DNA from: Streptomyces viridochromogenes DSM 40736
GTDB taxonomy: Bacteria > Actinomycetota > Actinomycetes > Streptomycetales > Streptomycetaceae
Assembly: GCF_000158955.1 (NCBI RefSeq)
Contig: NZ_GG657757.1
Location: 1,363,613 to 1,427,612, forward strand
Direction: 5' to 3'
DNA: 64,000 nt
Below, in pieces: positions 41,928 to 53,089 of the stretch. A model generated the notes under the pieces. That model saw only the letters and a program-made list of their open reading frames with translations. It was not told where the DNA came from and did not search any database. Position numbers and translations under genes: made by a program. Each line of letters begins with the position of its first letter. The stretch's first letter is position 1.

Positions 41928-42992
41928 CTACTTCCCCCCGAGCGCCCCACGCAGCGCGAAGTACGCCGGCTTCGGCCGCAGTTGCTCGTCCCACGGCAGG
42001 GCCGCGCCCTCGCCCGGGAAGAACGCCGGGATCCACGAGTACTTGTCGGTGTAGTCCCAGACGGTGATGCCGACGCAGCGACGTACCGCCAGGCACGCCT
42101 CGGTCAGGTCCCGGTACCACTCTGCCTGCTGCGCCAGCTTCTCCTCGGTCGCGGGCAGCTGCATCCGTACGTCGACCTCGGTCAGCGCGGTGTCCAGCCC
42201 GAGCCGGGAGAAGCGGCGGAGGTTGTCCTCCAAGGTCGTGGGATAGCCGTACTGGAGGGCCAGATGGGCCTGGAGGCCGATGCCGTGCAGCGGGACGCCC
42301 GCGGCCCTCAGCTCCTTGGCCAGCCGGTAGTACGCGTCGCTCTTCGGGCCGATCCCCTCGATGTTGTAGTCGTTGAGGTACAGCCTCACGCGCGGATCGG
42401 CCTGGTGCGCCCAGCGCAGCGCGTCGGCGATGTAGCCGGGCCCGAGCGTCTTGTAGAAGACCGACTCGCGGTACGTACCGTCCTCGTTGAACGCCTCGTT
42501 GACGACGTCCCAGGCGAACACCTTGCCCCGGTAGTGCCGTACCTCCGCCTGGACGTGCTTCTTCAGCACGGCCCTGAGCTCCGGGGCCGTCCACTCCCGC
42601 CCGGTGAGCCACCCGGGCAGCTGGCTGTGCCAGACCAGCGTGTGGCCGCGCACCTTCTGCCGGTTGGCGCGGGCGAGGTTCACGATCTCGTCGCCCTGGG
42701 AGAAGTCGAACACGCCCTGCTGGGGTTCGGTCGCGTACCACTTCATGCCGTTGCCGGGCGTGATCTGCCTGAACTCGCTGCCGAGCAGGGCCTTGTACGG
42801 TTCGTCGACGAGCTCGGGGTTGTCGGTGGCGCTGCCGAAGTAGCGGCCGTGCCGCTCGGCGAGGTCGGCGAGGGTCGGTTCCTTGCCGTGCCGCTCCGCG
42901 GCCTGGGCCGCGGGCCCGCCGGCGACGCCGCCGGCCACCAGCACGGCGGCGAGCGCCCCGGCGAGTCTGAGTCGTATGGCGGTCCTGCGCAT
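41928..42992 (-). CDS. Secreted endo-1,4-beta-xylanase, GH10
   Basis: A 354-residue GH10 xylanase that cleaves internal beta-1,4-xylosidic bonds outside the cell. A signal peptide (1-31, AAQA cleavage) precedes one catalytic domain; acid/base Glu166 lies in WDVVNEAF and nucleophile Glu272 in TEVDVRM. Both motifs are canonical, as are WHSQLPGWLT and the C-terminal VWDYTDKYSWIP. No carbohydrate-binding module follows. ATG 42992 follows GAGGAG. It is the last gene of a four-gene unit after the ABC importer and is convergent with the LacI gene. Confidence 0.95.
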   Translation of the reverse strand: MRRTAIRLRLAGALAAVLVAGGVAGGPAAQAAERHGKEPTLADLAERHGRYFGSATDNPELVDEPYKALLGSEFRQITPGNGMKWYATEPQQGVFDFSQGDEIVNLARANRQKVRGHTLVWHSQLPGWLTGREWTAPELRAVLKKHVQAEVRHYRGKVFAWDVVNEAFNEDGTYRESVFYKTLGPGYIADALRWAHQADPRVRLYLNDYNIEGIGPKSDAYYRLAKELRAAGVPLHGIGLQAHLALQYGYPTTLEDNLRRFSRLGLDTALTEVDVRMQLPATEEKLAQQAEWYRDLTEACLAVRRCVGITVWDYTDKYSWIPAFFPGEGAALPWDEQLRPKPAYFALRGALGGK

Positions 42993-43036
42993 GGTGCGAC
43001 TCCTCACGATCGGGTGGGTGGGGTGCGCGGCGCGGG

Positions 43037-43900
43037 TCAGCCCTTCGTCGCGCCGGCGGTGAGGCCGCCGACGAGTTGACGCTCGGCGACCGAGTAGAAG
43101 GCGAGGGCGGGGACCATGGCCAGCACCAGATAGGCGAAGACCTTGGCGTACTCCGCGGAGTACTGCCCCTGGAATTGCTGCACGCCGATCGGCAGCGTCC
43201 ACCACTGCGCGTCGGTGAACACCAGCAGCGGGAGGAAGAAGTTGTTCCAGCTGGTGACGACGGCCAGCACGGAGACGGTGCCGAGCGCGGGCCGCGCCAT
43301 GGGGAGCAGCACCCGCCAGAAGAAGCCGAACGAGCTGCATCCGTCGAGCGTGGCCGCCTCCTCCAGCTCGCCGGGGATCTGCCGGAAGAAACCGCGCAGG
43401 ATGATGATGGTCATCGGCAGCCCGAAGGCCGCCTGCGGGAGGATCACGCCGAGGGGGTTGTCCAGCAGGTCCAGGGAGCGCAGCAGCAGGAACAGTGGCA
43501 GGGCCGCGACCGCGAACGGGAACATCAGCCCCATCGTGAACAGCGTGAACAGCACCTCCCGGCCGCGGAAGGCGAACCGCGCGAAGGAGAAGGCCGACAG
43601 CGCGGAGACCGCGACGACCAGGACGGTCGTGCCCACCGCGATCAGCGTGCTGTTGCCGATCAGCCGCCAGAAGTCCCCCGAGCCGAGGATCTGCGTGTAG
43701 TTGGAGGTCACCCAGGACTCGGGCAGTCCGACGGGGTTGCGGGAGAGCTCGTCGGTGGACTTGAAGCCGGAGAGCACGGCGTAGAGCAGCGGGACGGCCA
43801 TGAGCGCGCCGACGACGACCAGGACGAGGTGCAGAGGAAGGTTCCTGCTCCGGGGCCCCCTGCTCCGAGGGCCCCTGCGGGATTGCTGAGTGGACGTCAC
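43037..43900 (-). CDS. Sugar ABC transporter permease (MalG/BxlG-like)
   Basis: A 287-residue CUT1-type permease with six membrane segments. The EAA loop that contacts the ATPase is EEAATLDGCSSFGFFWRVLLP (about 185-205). Its ATG overlaps the stop of the first permease gene by 4 bp (ATGA), indicating coupled translation. With the solute-binding protein it should import xylobiose or xylo-oligosaccharides; the ATPase is not encoded here and is probably the shared MsiK type (established for Streptomyces sugar importers). Confidence 0.92.
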   Translation of the reverse strand: MTSTQQSRRGPRSRGPRSRNLPLHLVLVVVGALMAVPLLYAVLSGFKSTDELSRNPVGLPESWVTSNYTQILGSGDFWRLIGNSTLIAVGTTVLVVAVSALSAFSFARFAFRGREVLFTLFTMGLMFPFAVAALPLFLLLRSLDLLDNPLGVILPQAAFGLPMTIIILRGFFRQIPGELEEAATLDGCSSFGFFWRVLLPMARPALGTVSVLAVVTSWNNFFLPLLVFTDAQWWTLPIGVQQFQGQYSAEYAKVFAYLVLAMVPALAFYSVAERQLVGGLTAGATKG

Positions 43901-44895
43901 TTTCCGTCACCCCGCATGGTCGTGGTGGCCCCTTCCAGATCGCGCCGGAGCACGAACCGCTGGTAGGTGAGGGCGAAGACGAGGCTGATGCCGAACATGA
44001 CCACGCTGATCGCGCTGGCGTAGCCGACCTGGTAGCGCTTGAAGCCGTACTGGAACATGGTCACGGCCATGGTCTCGGAGTGGTGGTCCGGACCGCCCGC
44101 GGTGGTCACCCACACCAGGTCGAAGAGCTGGATCGAGCCGATGACCGCCAGGAAGACGCTGATGCGCAGGGTGGGCGCGAGGAGCGGCAGCGTCACGTTG
44201 CGGAACCGCTGCCAGGGCCCGGCCCCGTCGATGAGCGCCGCCTCGGTCAGCTCCCTGGGGACGGCCTGGAGCCCGGCCAGGTACAGCATCATGTGGAAGC
44301 CGAAGTACTTCCAGGTCATGACCAGGAACAGGGTCGCCATGACGGTGGACGGGTCGGCGAACCACTCCCCGCCGAGCCCGTCCAGCCCGATCCTGCCGAG
44401 GAACTGGTCGGCGAACCCGTCGTCCGGGGCGAAGATCATGCCGAACTTCACGCCGGTGATCGCCTCGGACAGCACGTACGGGGCGAAGAACAGCATCCGG
44501 TAGACCGCCCGGCCGCGCATCCGCTGGTTGAGCAGGACCGCCATGGCGAGCGCGAACGGCAGCTGGACTGCGAGCGACAGCACCACCAGGACCAGGCAGC
44601 GCCACAGGTCGCCCAGGAAGACCTCGTCCTGGAAGAGGCGGGTGAAGTTCTCACCGCCGATGTAGTCGGAGGGCATACCGAAGCCGCCCCAGCGAAAGAA
44701 CGCGGCATACAGGGCGAACAGCATCGGCAGCAGCACGAGCCCCATGAAGAGCACCAGGGCGGGCAGCTGGAAGCCGGCCGCGGTCAGCCAGTTCAGCGCG
44801 CGACGCCGGGCCCTCCCCCGGGCCCGGTCCGCGGCCTGCGGCGGCAGGCCGGCACCGGGGCCGGTCCGTTGGTCCGGCAGGAACGTGGAGGTCAT
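43897..44895 (-). CDS. Sugar ABC transporter permease (MalF/BxlF-like)
   Basis: A 332-residue CUT1-type permease with six main membrane segments after a polar N-terminus. The EAA loop is LTEAALIDGAGPWQRFRNVTLP (about 225-246). It begins 6 bp after the solute-binding-protein gene and overlaps the second permease gene by 4 bp, so all three are one operon. The partner and substrate are inferred from the operon: xylo-oligosaccharides, with GH10 xylanase downstream and a LacI regulator nearby. Confidence 0.92.
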   Translation of the reverse strand: MTSTFLPDQRTGPGAGLPPQAADRARGRARRRALNWLTAAGFQLPALVLFMGLVLLPMLFALYAAFFRWGGFGMPSDYIGGENFTRLFQDEVFLGDLWRCLVLVVLSLAVQLPFALAMAVLLNQRMRGRAVYRMLFFAPYVLSEAITGVKFGMIFAPDDGFADQFLGRIGLDGLGGEWFADPSTVMATLFLVMTWKYFGFHMMLYLAGLQAVPRELTEAALIDGAGPWQRFRNVTLPLLAPTLRISVFLAVIGSIQLFDLVWVTTAGGPDHHSETMAVTMFQYGFKRYQVGYASAISVVMFGISLVFALTYQRFVLRRDLEGATTTMRGDGK

Positions 44896-44901
44896 CGCCG
44901 G

Positions 44902-46197
44902 CTACTGCTCTTCCTTCGCGGTCTTCGTGATCGACTGGGCGACCTGCTCCGGCGACTTGGAACCGGAGATGAGCCCTGCGACGCTGTCGTTGACCTCCTG
45001 GCCCACGGCGGGCGCGTACGCCTGGTCGAGGTAGAGCTGGAAGCCGGTGGCCTTCTTCAACTGTCCCTGTACGGCCTTGATGTTGGGGTCGGCGATGGCG
45101 CTCTCGGCCGCCGGGACGACGGGCAGCACGCCGGTCTTCTTGACCAGCTCCAGGTCGGTGGCCTCGGACGCGAAGAACTTCAGGAAATCGACGGCCTCCT
45201 GCGGCGCGCCCCGGCGCAGGGCGTGCCCGCCGCCGCCACCGAACACCTCGGTGATGGCGCCCTTTCCGCCCTCGACCGCGGGGAACGGGAAGAACCCGAG
45301 GTCCTTGCCCAGGCCCTTGCCCGCGTCGGCCTGCACCACCGGTGCCCACTGCCCCATGAGCTCCATGGCCGCCTTGCCGTTGCCCACGGTGGCGGCCTGG
45401 CCGGTCGGGGAGGAGTAGGCGGCGCCGAGGAAGCCCTTCTGGAACGGCTGGAGGCCGACGAGTTCCTTGAGGTGCTCGCCCGCCTCCAGGAAGGGGGCTC
45501 CGGTGAAGTCCTTGTCGTCGTAGGCCTTCTGCAGCGCCTCGGCGCCGGCGGCGCGCATCGCCAGGTAGGCCCAGTAGTACATACCGGGCCACTTCTCCTT
45601 GCCGGCCAGTGCCAGGGGCGTGACGCCGGCGGACTTCAGCCCCCGCACGGCGTCGAGGAAGCCGCTCCAGGTGGTCGGGGGTGCGCTGATGCCGGCCTTC
45701 TTGAAGAGCGCCTTGTTGTACCAGAAGCCGATCATGCCGATGTCGAACGGGACGCCGTAGGCCCTGTCGTCGATCAGGTACGGCTCCCTGGCGACCGGCA
45801 GCAGGGCGTCCGCCCAGGGCTTGGTGCTGTCGGTGAGGTCCTCGACGAGTCCGGCGTCGACCTGCTGCTTCAGGACGCCGCCGCCCCAGGTGTGGAAGAT
45901 GTCGGGCAGCTTCCCGGAGGAGGTCAGGGCCGTCATCTTCGACTTGTAGGCGTCGTTCTCCAGCTGGACGATCTTTATCTTGACCTTGGGGTTCTGCGCC
46001 TCGTACTTGCGGGCTAGGGCGGCCCACACGCTCTTGGCCGGCTGGGTGGTGGAGATGTTCCACCACTCGATGGTGGTCGTCCCCGACGACCCTCCGTCCG
46101 AGTCCCCGCCGCATGCGGTCAGTGCCGTCATCCCCAGACCGGCCGCGGCGGAGGCCGCCAGGAAGCCGCGGCGGGACAGTGCCGGGTCGCCCATCAT
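44902..46197 (-). CDS. Sugar-binding lipoprotein (BxlE-like)
   Basis: A 431-residue family-1 extracellular solute-binding protein. It has a Tat-type signal (SRRGFLAASAAAG, Arg-Arg 9-10) ending in a lipobox with Cys29 (LTAC), so it is exported folded and lipid-anchored. Landmarks are ARKYEAQNPKVKIKIVQLEND and YGVPFDIGMIGFWYNKALFKKAG, the sugar-binding hinge. It is first in the permease/xylanase operon. ATG 46197 (or the next ATG) follows GAGGAG. A perfect 13-bp dyad lies right upstream. Specificity is inferred from context. Confidence 0.92.
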   Translation of the reverse strand: MMGDPALSRRGFLAASAAAGLGMTALTACGGDSDGGSSGTTTIEWWNISTTQPAKSVWAALARKYEAQNPKVKIKIVQLENDAYKSKMTALTSSGKLPDIFHTWGGGVLKQQVDAGLVEDLTDSTKPWADALLPVAREPYLIDDRAYGVPFDIGMIGFWYNKALFKKAGISAPPTTWSGFLDAVRGLKSAGVTPLALAGKEKWPGMYYWAYLAMRAAGAEALQKAYDDKDFTGAPFLEAGEHLKELVGLQPFQKGFLGAAYSSPTGQAATVGNGKAAMELMGQWAPVVQADAGKGLGKDLGFFPFPAVEGGKGAITEVFGGGGGHALRRGAPQEAVDFLKFFASEATDLELVKKTGVLPVVPAAESAIADPNIKAVQGQLKKATGFQLYLDQAYAPAVGQEVNDSVAGLISGSKSPEQVAQSITKTAKEEQ

Positions 46198-46650
46198 GCG
46201 CTCCTCGAAAGTTTCGACTCAGATTCAGAAAGCTGCGTTGTTGCCGCACCCTAGAGACAGCGGCCAAAGGGTTACAACCCCTCGGCGCGGTGAAATCTCC
46301 AGTTCACGACTGGACGGCACGAGAGGGCGAAACATTCGATATGCCAGACGAACGTTACGGACCGGACCTCCTCCTGATCACACAGGGTGTTCACTCCGGA
46401 CCGACGGCGGTTCCGCTTCGGTCGGCGCTCAGCGCCATGAACGGGCGGCTCGGCAGCCGCCCCACACACCCTCAGCTCGCGGTTCACACCCCTGACCGCC
46501 GCGAACCGGGGTACTCGGGGGCAGTCTTAACGGAAGCTTGACGCGCTCAGGCCTCTCATTCAGAGGCCACTGCATCACACTCCGCATACGCTGATCAGGC
46601 CGTCCAGGGATGGCCGGAACCACGCTGAACCGCACATCGGGAGCACGTCG
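46198..46650. other. Intergenic region between divergent bxlE-like and APC genes
   Basis: Besides the operator at 46205-46217 it holds a second imperfect dyad CGAA-ACA-TTCG (46328-46338) and a hairpin GGCCTCT/AGAGGCC (46550-46568) in the presumed leader of the APC gene, preceded by TTGACG (46538-46543). A 66-codon frame from 46340 has no ribosome site and weak bias. I looked for a c-di-AMP (ydaO) riboswitch before the transporter and did not see one. Confidence 0.55.
46205..46217. promoter_or_regulatory. BxlR-type operator of the xylo-oligosaccharide operon
   Basis: TCGAAAGTTTCGA is a perfect 13-bp palindrome with the CGAA-N3-TTCG core, next to the ribosome site of the binding-protein gene. 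The published BxlR site is CGAA-N-TTCG, so the spacing differs slightly. A weaker copy, GGAAGTTTCG, lies at 40780-40789 before the LacI gene. Confidence 0.6.
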
Positions 46651-48630
46651 ATGGCCACCACCGAGCACCGGCCGCCGAGCCGTACGGAGCCCGCCCCATC
46701 CACCCGCCTGCGCGCCTGGATGCTGGAAGGCCTGTCCGACATGGGCAAGCCGGGCGGCCACACCGGTCCCCACGCCGAGCCCGAGGCCCCGCACAAGGGT
46801 CAGCCCTGGTGGCGCGTGATGTGCCTGACCGGTGTCGACTACTTCTCCACGCTCGGCTACCAGCCGGGCATCGCCGCGCTCGCGGCCGGGCTGCTGTCAC
46901 CGATCGCGACCATCGTGCTGGTGATCGTCACCCTCGCCGGCGCCCTGCCGGTGTACCGGAGGGTCGCCGAGGAGAGCCCGCACGGCGAGGGCTCGATCTC
47001 CATGCTGGAGCGGCTGCTCTCCTTCTGGCAGGGCAAGTTGTTCGTCCTGACCCTGCTGGGCTTCGCCGCCACCGACTTCCTCATCACCATCACCCTGTCT
47101 GCCGCCGACGCCTCCACCCACCTGGTCGAGAACCCGCATCTGACCGGCGTCCTGCACGACAAGCAGATGCTGATCACCCTCGTCCTGGTGGCCCTGCTGG
47201 GCGCCGTGTTCCTCAAGGGCTTCCTGGAGGCGATCGGCGTCGCGGTCGCCCTGGTGGGCACCTACCTCGCGCTGAACGCGGTCGTGGTGGCCGTCGGCCT
47301 CTATCACGTCATCACGGCCGGCCATGTGGTCACCGACTGGTCGAGCGCGCTCACCGCCGAGCACGGCAACGTGTTCCTCATGATCGGCGTGGCCCTGCTC
47401 GTCTTCCCGAAGCTGGCGCTCGGCCTCTCCGGGTTCGAGACGGGCGTGGCCGTGATGCCGCACGTCAAGGGCGACCCGGACGACACGGAGGAGCGGCCGA
47501 CCGGCCGCATCCGCGACACCAAGAAGCTGCTCACCACGGCCGCTCTCATCATGAGCGTCTTCCTGATCACCACCAGCTTCATCACCACCCTGCTCATCCC
47601 CGAGAAGGACTTCCAGCCGGGCGGCCCGGCCAACGGACGCGCGCTGGCCTATCTGGCCCACGAGTACCTCGGCAACGGCTTCGGCACCGTCTACGACATC
47701 TCGACGATCGCCATCCTGTGGTTCGCCGGCGCCTCCGCGATGGCGGGGCTGCTCAACCTGATGCCGCGCTACCTGCCCCGCTACGGCATGGCCCCGCACT
47801 GGGCACGCGCCGTACGGCCCATGGTCATCGTCTTCACGCTGATCGCCTTCCTGGTCACCTGGATCTTCGACGCCGACGTCAACGCCCAGGGCGGCGCCTA
47901 CGCCACCGGTGTGCTGGTCCTCATCAGCTCCGCCGCGATCGCGGTGACCATCGCCGCCCGCAGGGCCGGACAGCGGAAGTGGACCATCGCGTTCGCGGTC
48001 ATCTCCGCGGTGTTCCTGTACACCACCGTCGCGAACGTCATCGAGCGTCCGGACGGCGTGAAGATCGGCGCCTGCTTCATCGCCGGCATCATGCTGGTCT
48101 CCCTGCTCTCCCGGCTGGCCCGCGCCTTCGAACTCCGCGTGACCAGCGTGACGCTGGACCCCATGGCGGAACGATTCGTCCGGGACATGGCCAGCCGCCG
48201 GATGCGGTTCATCGCCAACGAGCCCGACCGACGGGACAAGGCCGAGTACCGCGACAAGATCGAGCAGATACGCAACGACAACGAACTCTCCGAGCAGGAG
48301 GACTTCGTCTTCGTCGAGGTGACGGTCACCGACCCGTCCGAGTTCGAGACAAGCCTGACGGTACGCGGCGAGGTGCTCCACAACCGCTACCGCGTGCTGA
48401 CGCTGGAGTCCTCCTCGATCCCCAACGCGCTGGCCGCGCTCCTCCTGCACGTCCGCGACACGACCGGCCGCACCCCGCACATCTACTTCGAGTGGACCGA
48501 GGGCGGCCCCTTCGCCAACTTCCTGCGCTTCTTCCTGTTCGGTCAGGGAGAGGTGGCCCCGGTGACCCGCGAGGTCCTGCGCGAGGCGGAACAGGACCGG
48601 AAGCGCAGGCCGAAGGTGCACGTCGGCTGA
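46651..48630 (+). CDS. APC-superfamily transporter (KimA-related)
   Basis: A 659-residue transporter with a polar N-terminus (1-55), about 12 membrane segments (60-490) and a C-terminal cytoplasmic domain of about 170 residues ([24 protein letters not shown]...FFLFGQGEV). It fits the APC superfamily branch that includes KUP/KimA potassium importers; [20 protein letters not shown] is the broken-helix segment. The substrate could be K+ or an amino acid. ATG 46651 follows GGGAG. It is convergent with a small gene and has a long leader. Confidence 0.84.
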   Translation: MATTEHRPPSRTEPAPSTRLRAWMLEGLSDMGKPGGHTGPHAEPEAPHKGQPWWRVMCLTGVDYFSTLGYQPGIAALAAGLLSPIATIVLVIVTLAGALPVYRRVAEESPHGEGSISMLERLLSFWQGKLFVLTLLGFAATDFLITITLSAADASTHLVENPHLTGVLHDKQMLITLVLVALLGAVFLKGFLEAIGVAVALVGTYLALNAVVVAVGLYHVITAGHVVTDWSSALTAEHGNVFLMIGVALLVFPKLALGLSGFETGVAVMPHVKGDPDDTEERPTGRIRDTKKLLTTAALIMSVFLITTSFITTLLIPEKDFQPGGPANGRALAYLAHEYLGNGFGTVYDISTIAILWFAGASAMAGLLNLMPRYLPRYGMAPHWARAVRPMVIVFTLIAFLVTWIFDADVNAQGGAYATGVLVLISSAAIAVTIAARRAGQRKWTIAFAVISAVFLYTTVANVIERPDGVKIGACFIAGIMLVSLLSRLARAFELRVTSVTLDPMAERFVRDMASRRMRFIANEPDRRDKAEYRDKIEQIRNDNELSEQEDFVFVEVTVTDPSEFETSLTVRGEVLHNRYRVLTLESSSIPNALAALLLHVRDTTGRTPHIYFEWTEGGPFANFLRFFLFGQGEVAPVTREVLREAEQDRKRRPKVHVG

Positions 48631-48636
48631 GCAGAC

Positions 48637-48912
48637 TCAGCCCTTGGCCGCTCTCCTGCCGAACCCCTTGCGGGCCCGCCGCGCCACGACCTGCCCGAAC
48701 TCGATCTCGCCGCTGAGCCGCACGCGCAGCACGACAGGTGCGCCGGTCGCGCGACCGCGCCGCGCCTTGATCTGGGAGTAGTTCGTGACCAGCGAGTCCG
48801 TGTCGACGACGACGCCCGGCCTGGTCACCGGTTTCAGGGCACAGGTTCGGATGTCGAGGTGGATGTCGAGGTCGATTCCCCCCGGGCACGGCACCCCACA
48901 TGTACCCGGCAT
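48637..48912 (-). CDS. Hypothetical protein (91 aa)
   Basis: Not recognised. The 91-residue product is basic toward the C-terminus (VVARRARKGFGRRAAKG) and has three Cys in the first 24 residues (CGVPC, CALK). Strong third-position G/C and a GGAG site 6 nt before ATG 48912 support it. It is convergent with the APC gene (6-bp gap) and divergent from the TOBE gene. The start is divergently placed with only 28 bp to the TOBE ATG, so the promoters overlap. Confidence 0.68.
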   Translation of the reverse strand: MPGTCGVPCPGGIDLDIHLDIRTCALKPVTRPGVVVDTDSLVTNYSQIKARRGRATGAPVVLRVRLSGEIEFGQVVARRARKGFGRRAAKG

Positions 48913-48928
48913 AAGGAGCTCCCCGGGC

Positions 48929-48934
48929 TACCGT
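48929..48934 (+). promoter_or_regulatory. -10 element of the double TOBE gene
   Basis: TACCGT ends 6 nt before ATG 48941; leaderless arrangement. Confidence 0.5.
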
Positions 48935-48940
48935 GCACCC

Positions 48941-49360
48941 ATGAGCCTGAGCATCCGCAACCAGCTCCTCGGCACCGTCACCACCGTCACGCCGGGCGAG
49001 GCCATGGCGACGGTCAAGGTGCGCCTCGCCGGCGGCCAGAACCTCACCGCGGCGATCACCCGCGAGGCCTCGGACGACCTCGGTCTCACCACGGGCAGCG
49101 CCGTGCGCGCCCTGGTGAAGTCGACGGAGGTCGCGCTGGCCACCACCCCCGTCGAGGGCCTGTCCATCCGCAACCGGCTCCCCGGCACGGTCACGGCCGT
49201 CGCGACCGGCGAGGCCATGGCCACCGTCCGGATCACCGTCGAGGGCGGCGAACTGACCGCCGCGATCACCAGGGACGCCGCCGACGACCTCGCCCTCGCG
49301 GCCGGAACCCCCGTCGTCGCCCTGATCAAGTCGACCGAAGTGTCACTCGCCGCCGTGTGA
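48941..49360 (+). CDS. Molbindin with two TOBE (Mop) domains
   Basis: The 139-residue protein is an internal duplication of a TOBE domain: SLSIRNQLLGTVTTVTPGEAM (2-22) and LSIRNRLPGTVTAVATGEAM (74-93) start the two repeats, each ending in a VALVKSTEV/VALIKSTEV stretch. TOBE pairs bind molybdate or tungstate, as in ModG and Mop; storage or sensing in the cytoplasm is likely. There is no DNA-binding domain or Mo transporter gene next to it. ATG 48941 is leaderless. A strong hairpin lies between it and convergent gcvP. Confidence 0.92.
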   Translation: MSLSIRNQLLGTVTTVTPGEAMATVKVRLAGGQNLTAAITREASDDLGLTTGSAVRALVKSTEVALATTPVEGLSIRNRLPGTVTAVATGEAMATVRITVEGGELTAAITRDAADDLALAAGTPVVALIKSTEVSLAAV

Positions 49361-49373
49361 GCCCGCGAACGCC

Positions 49374-49406
49374 GGGAGGGGCCCCGCCGACGGCGGAGCC
49401 CCTCCC
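49374..49406. terminator. Strong bidirectional terminator
   Basis: GGGAGGGGC (49374-49382) pairs with GCCCCTCCC (49398-49406); CCGCC/GGCGG continues the stem inside. It separates convergent TOBE and gcvP genes. Confidence 0.8.
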
Positions 49407-49423
49407 CCTGTCGGGTCGGCCGG

Positions 49424-52309
<2,886 letters not shown>

Positions 52310-52379
52310 TTGCGGAGGCCTCCTGGTCTGACACGACCTTCGAGGGGCACCACGGCGCGGGTACCCGGACGGCCTCCCC

Positions 52380-52580
52380 CTCTGTCATCTCAACCTGAGA
52401 GCTTCACCGGATCGCCCGAAGGCCTCCGGCTTTCACCGTCGGTGAGAGCGGAAGCCGTCGACACCCGCCCTGCTTTCCAGAGTGACCTCGTCCGTGCGGT
52501 ACGTGTGCCTGAGAGATTCCGGGGAGGATTTGCTCCTTCGGCGCCTCCGATGATGTCCGGAGGACTCTCCCGCACGGGGT
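52380..52580 (-). promoter_or_regulatory. Tandem glycine riboswitch before gcvP
   Basis: Read on the minus strand, the leader holds two aptamers. The first runs from GCGGGAGAGTCC through GGCGCCGAAGGAGCAA to CTCTCAGGCA, and the second from CTCTGGAAAG through CGGTGAAAGCC to CTCTCAGGTTGAGATGACAG. GGAGAGT...CGCCGAAGGAGCAA...CTCTCAGG are glycine-riboswitch hallmarks. It lies in a leader from about 52588 to 52310. Glycine binding should raise gcvP expression, as in other bacteria. Confidence 0.9.
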
Positions 52581-52594
52581 TAGCAGCCGTTGCC

Positions 52595-52600
52595 AGCCTA
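52595..52600 (-). promoter_or_regulatory. -10 element of gcvP
   Basis: TAGGCT on the minus strand (52600-52595) gives a start near 52588, just before the first riboswitch aptamer. No good -35 is seen. Confidence 0.5.
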
Positions 52601-52657
52601 CCAGCGAGATCTCCGCACGAACCTTCGAGTGGCCACACTCCCCATTGTGCCGTTTTG

Positions 52658-52663
52658 TAGTCT
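52658..52663 (+). promoter_or_regulatory. -10 element of the PRC-barrel gene
   Basis: TAGTCT gives a start near 52670, about 26 nt before GTG 52696. The gene is divergent from gcvP. Confidence 0.45.
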
Positions 52664-52695
52664 TTACGGATGAGTTGCGACCACGTGGAGGGCCC

Positions 52696-53073
52696 GTGCG
52701 AACCGATATCGATCCGCGCAACCTGATCGGCCGCAAGGCGTTCGACCGCAACGGAACCAGGATCGGCACGATCGACGAGGTCTACCTCGACGACGCCACC
52801 GGTGAACCCGAGTGGGCCGCCATACGGACCGGCCTGTTCAGCAGGGACGCCTTCGTCCCCCTGGAGCCCAGTGAGCTGATCGACGGCGCCCTCCACGTCC
52901 CCTTCGACCGCGCCCTGATCAAGGACGCCCCCGACTTCGGCGTGGGCCGCCATCTCTCCCCGGAGCAGGAACTGCAGCTCTACCACCACTACGGTCTCGA
53001 CGTGGCCGCCCCTCCCGCGCTCCCGGACCACGACTTCGGCAAGCTGGCCGGCAAGGACGAGAAGGCCACCTGA
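52696..53073 (+). CDS. PRC-barrel domain protein
   Basis: A 125-residue protein: PRC-barrel at about 5-80 (NLIGRKAFDRNGTRIGTIDEVYLDDATGEPEWAAIRTGLF) and a short C-terminal acidic tail. PRC-barrel proteins occur in photosynthetic reaction centres, RimM and many unassigned bacterial proteins; a role in RNA metabolism or stress is possible. GTG 52696 follows GGAGG. It is divergent from gcvP and convergent with dinB, leaving 16 bp. No membrane segment is seen. Confidence 0.9.
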   Translation: MRTDIDPRNLIGRKAFDRNGTRIGTIDEVYLDDATGEPEWAAIRTGLFSRDAFVPLEPSELIDGALHVPFDRALIKDAPDFGVGRHLSPEQELQLYHHYGLDVAAPPALPDHDFGKLAGKDEKAT

Positions 53074-53089
53074 CGCCCCCGACGGCCCC

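Noticed and set aside
40285..42741. 818-codon open frame on the minus strand
   Set aside because: It overlaps the LacI gene antisense and the xylanase in another frame; composition is Arg/Gly-rich noise.
46340..46541. 66-codon ORF before the APC transporter
   Set aside because: No ribosome site, no clear -10 spacing and weak codon bias.
46200..46650. c-di-AMP riboswitch before the KimA-like transporter
   Set aside because: I could not find the conserved ydaO core sequences by eye.
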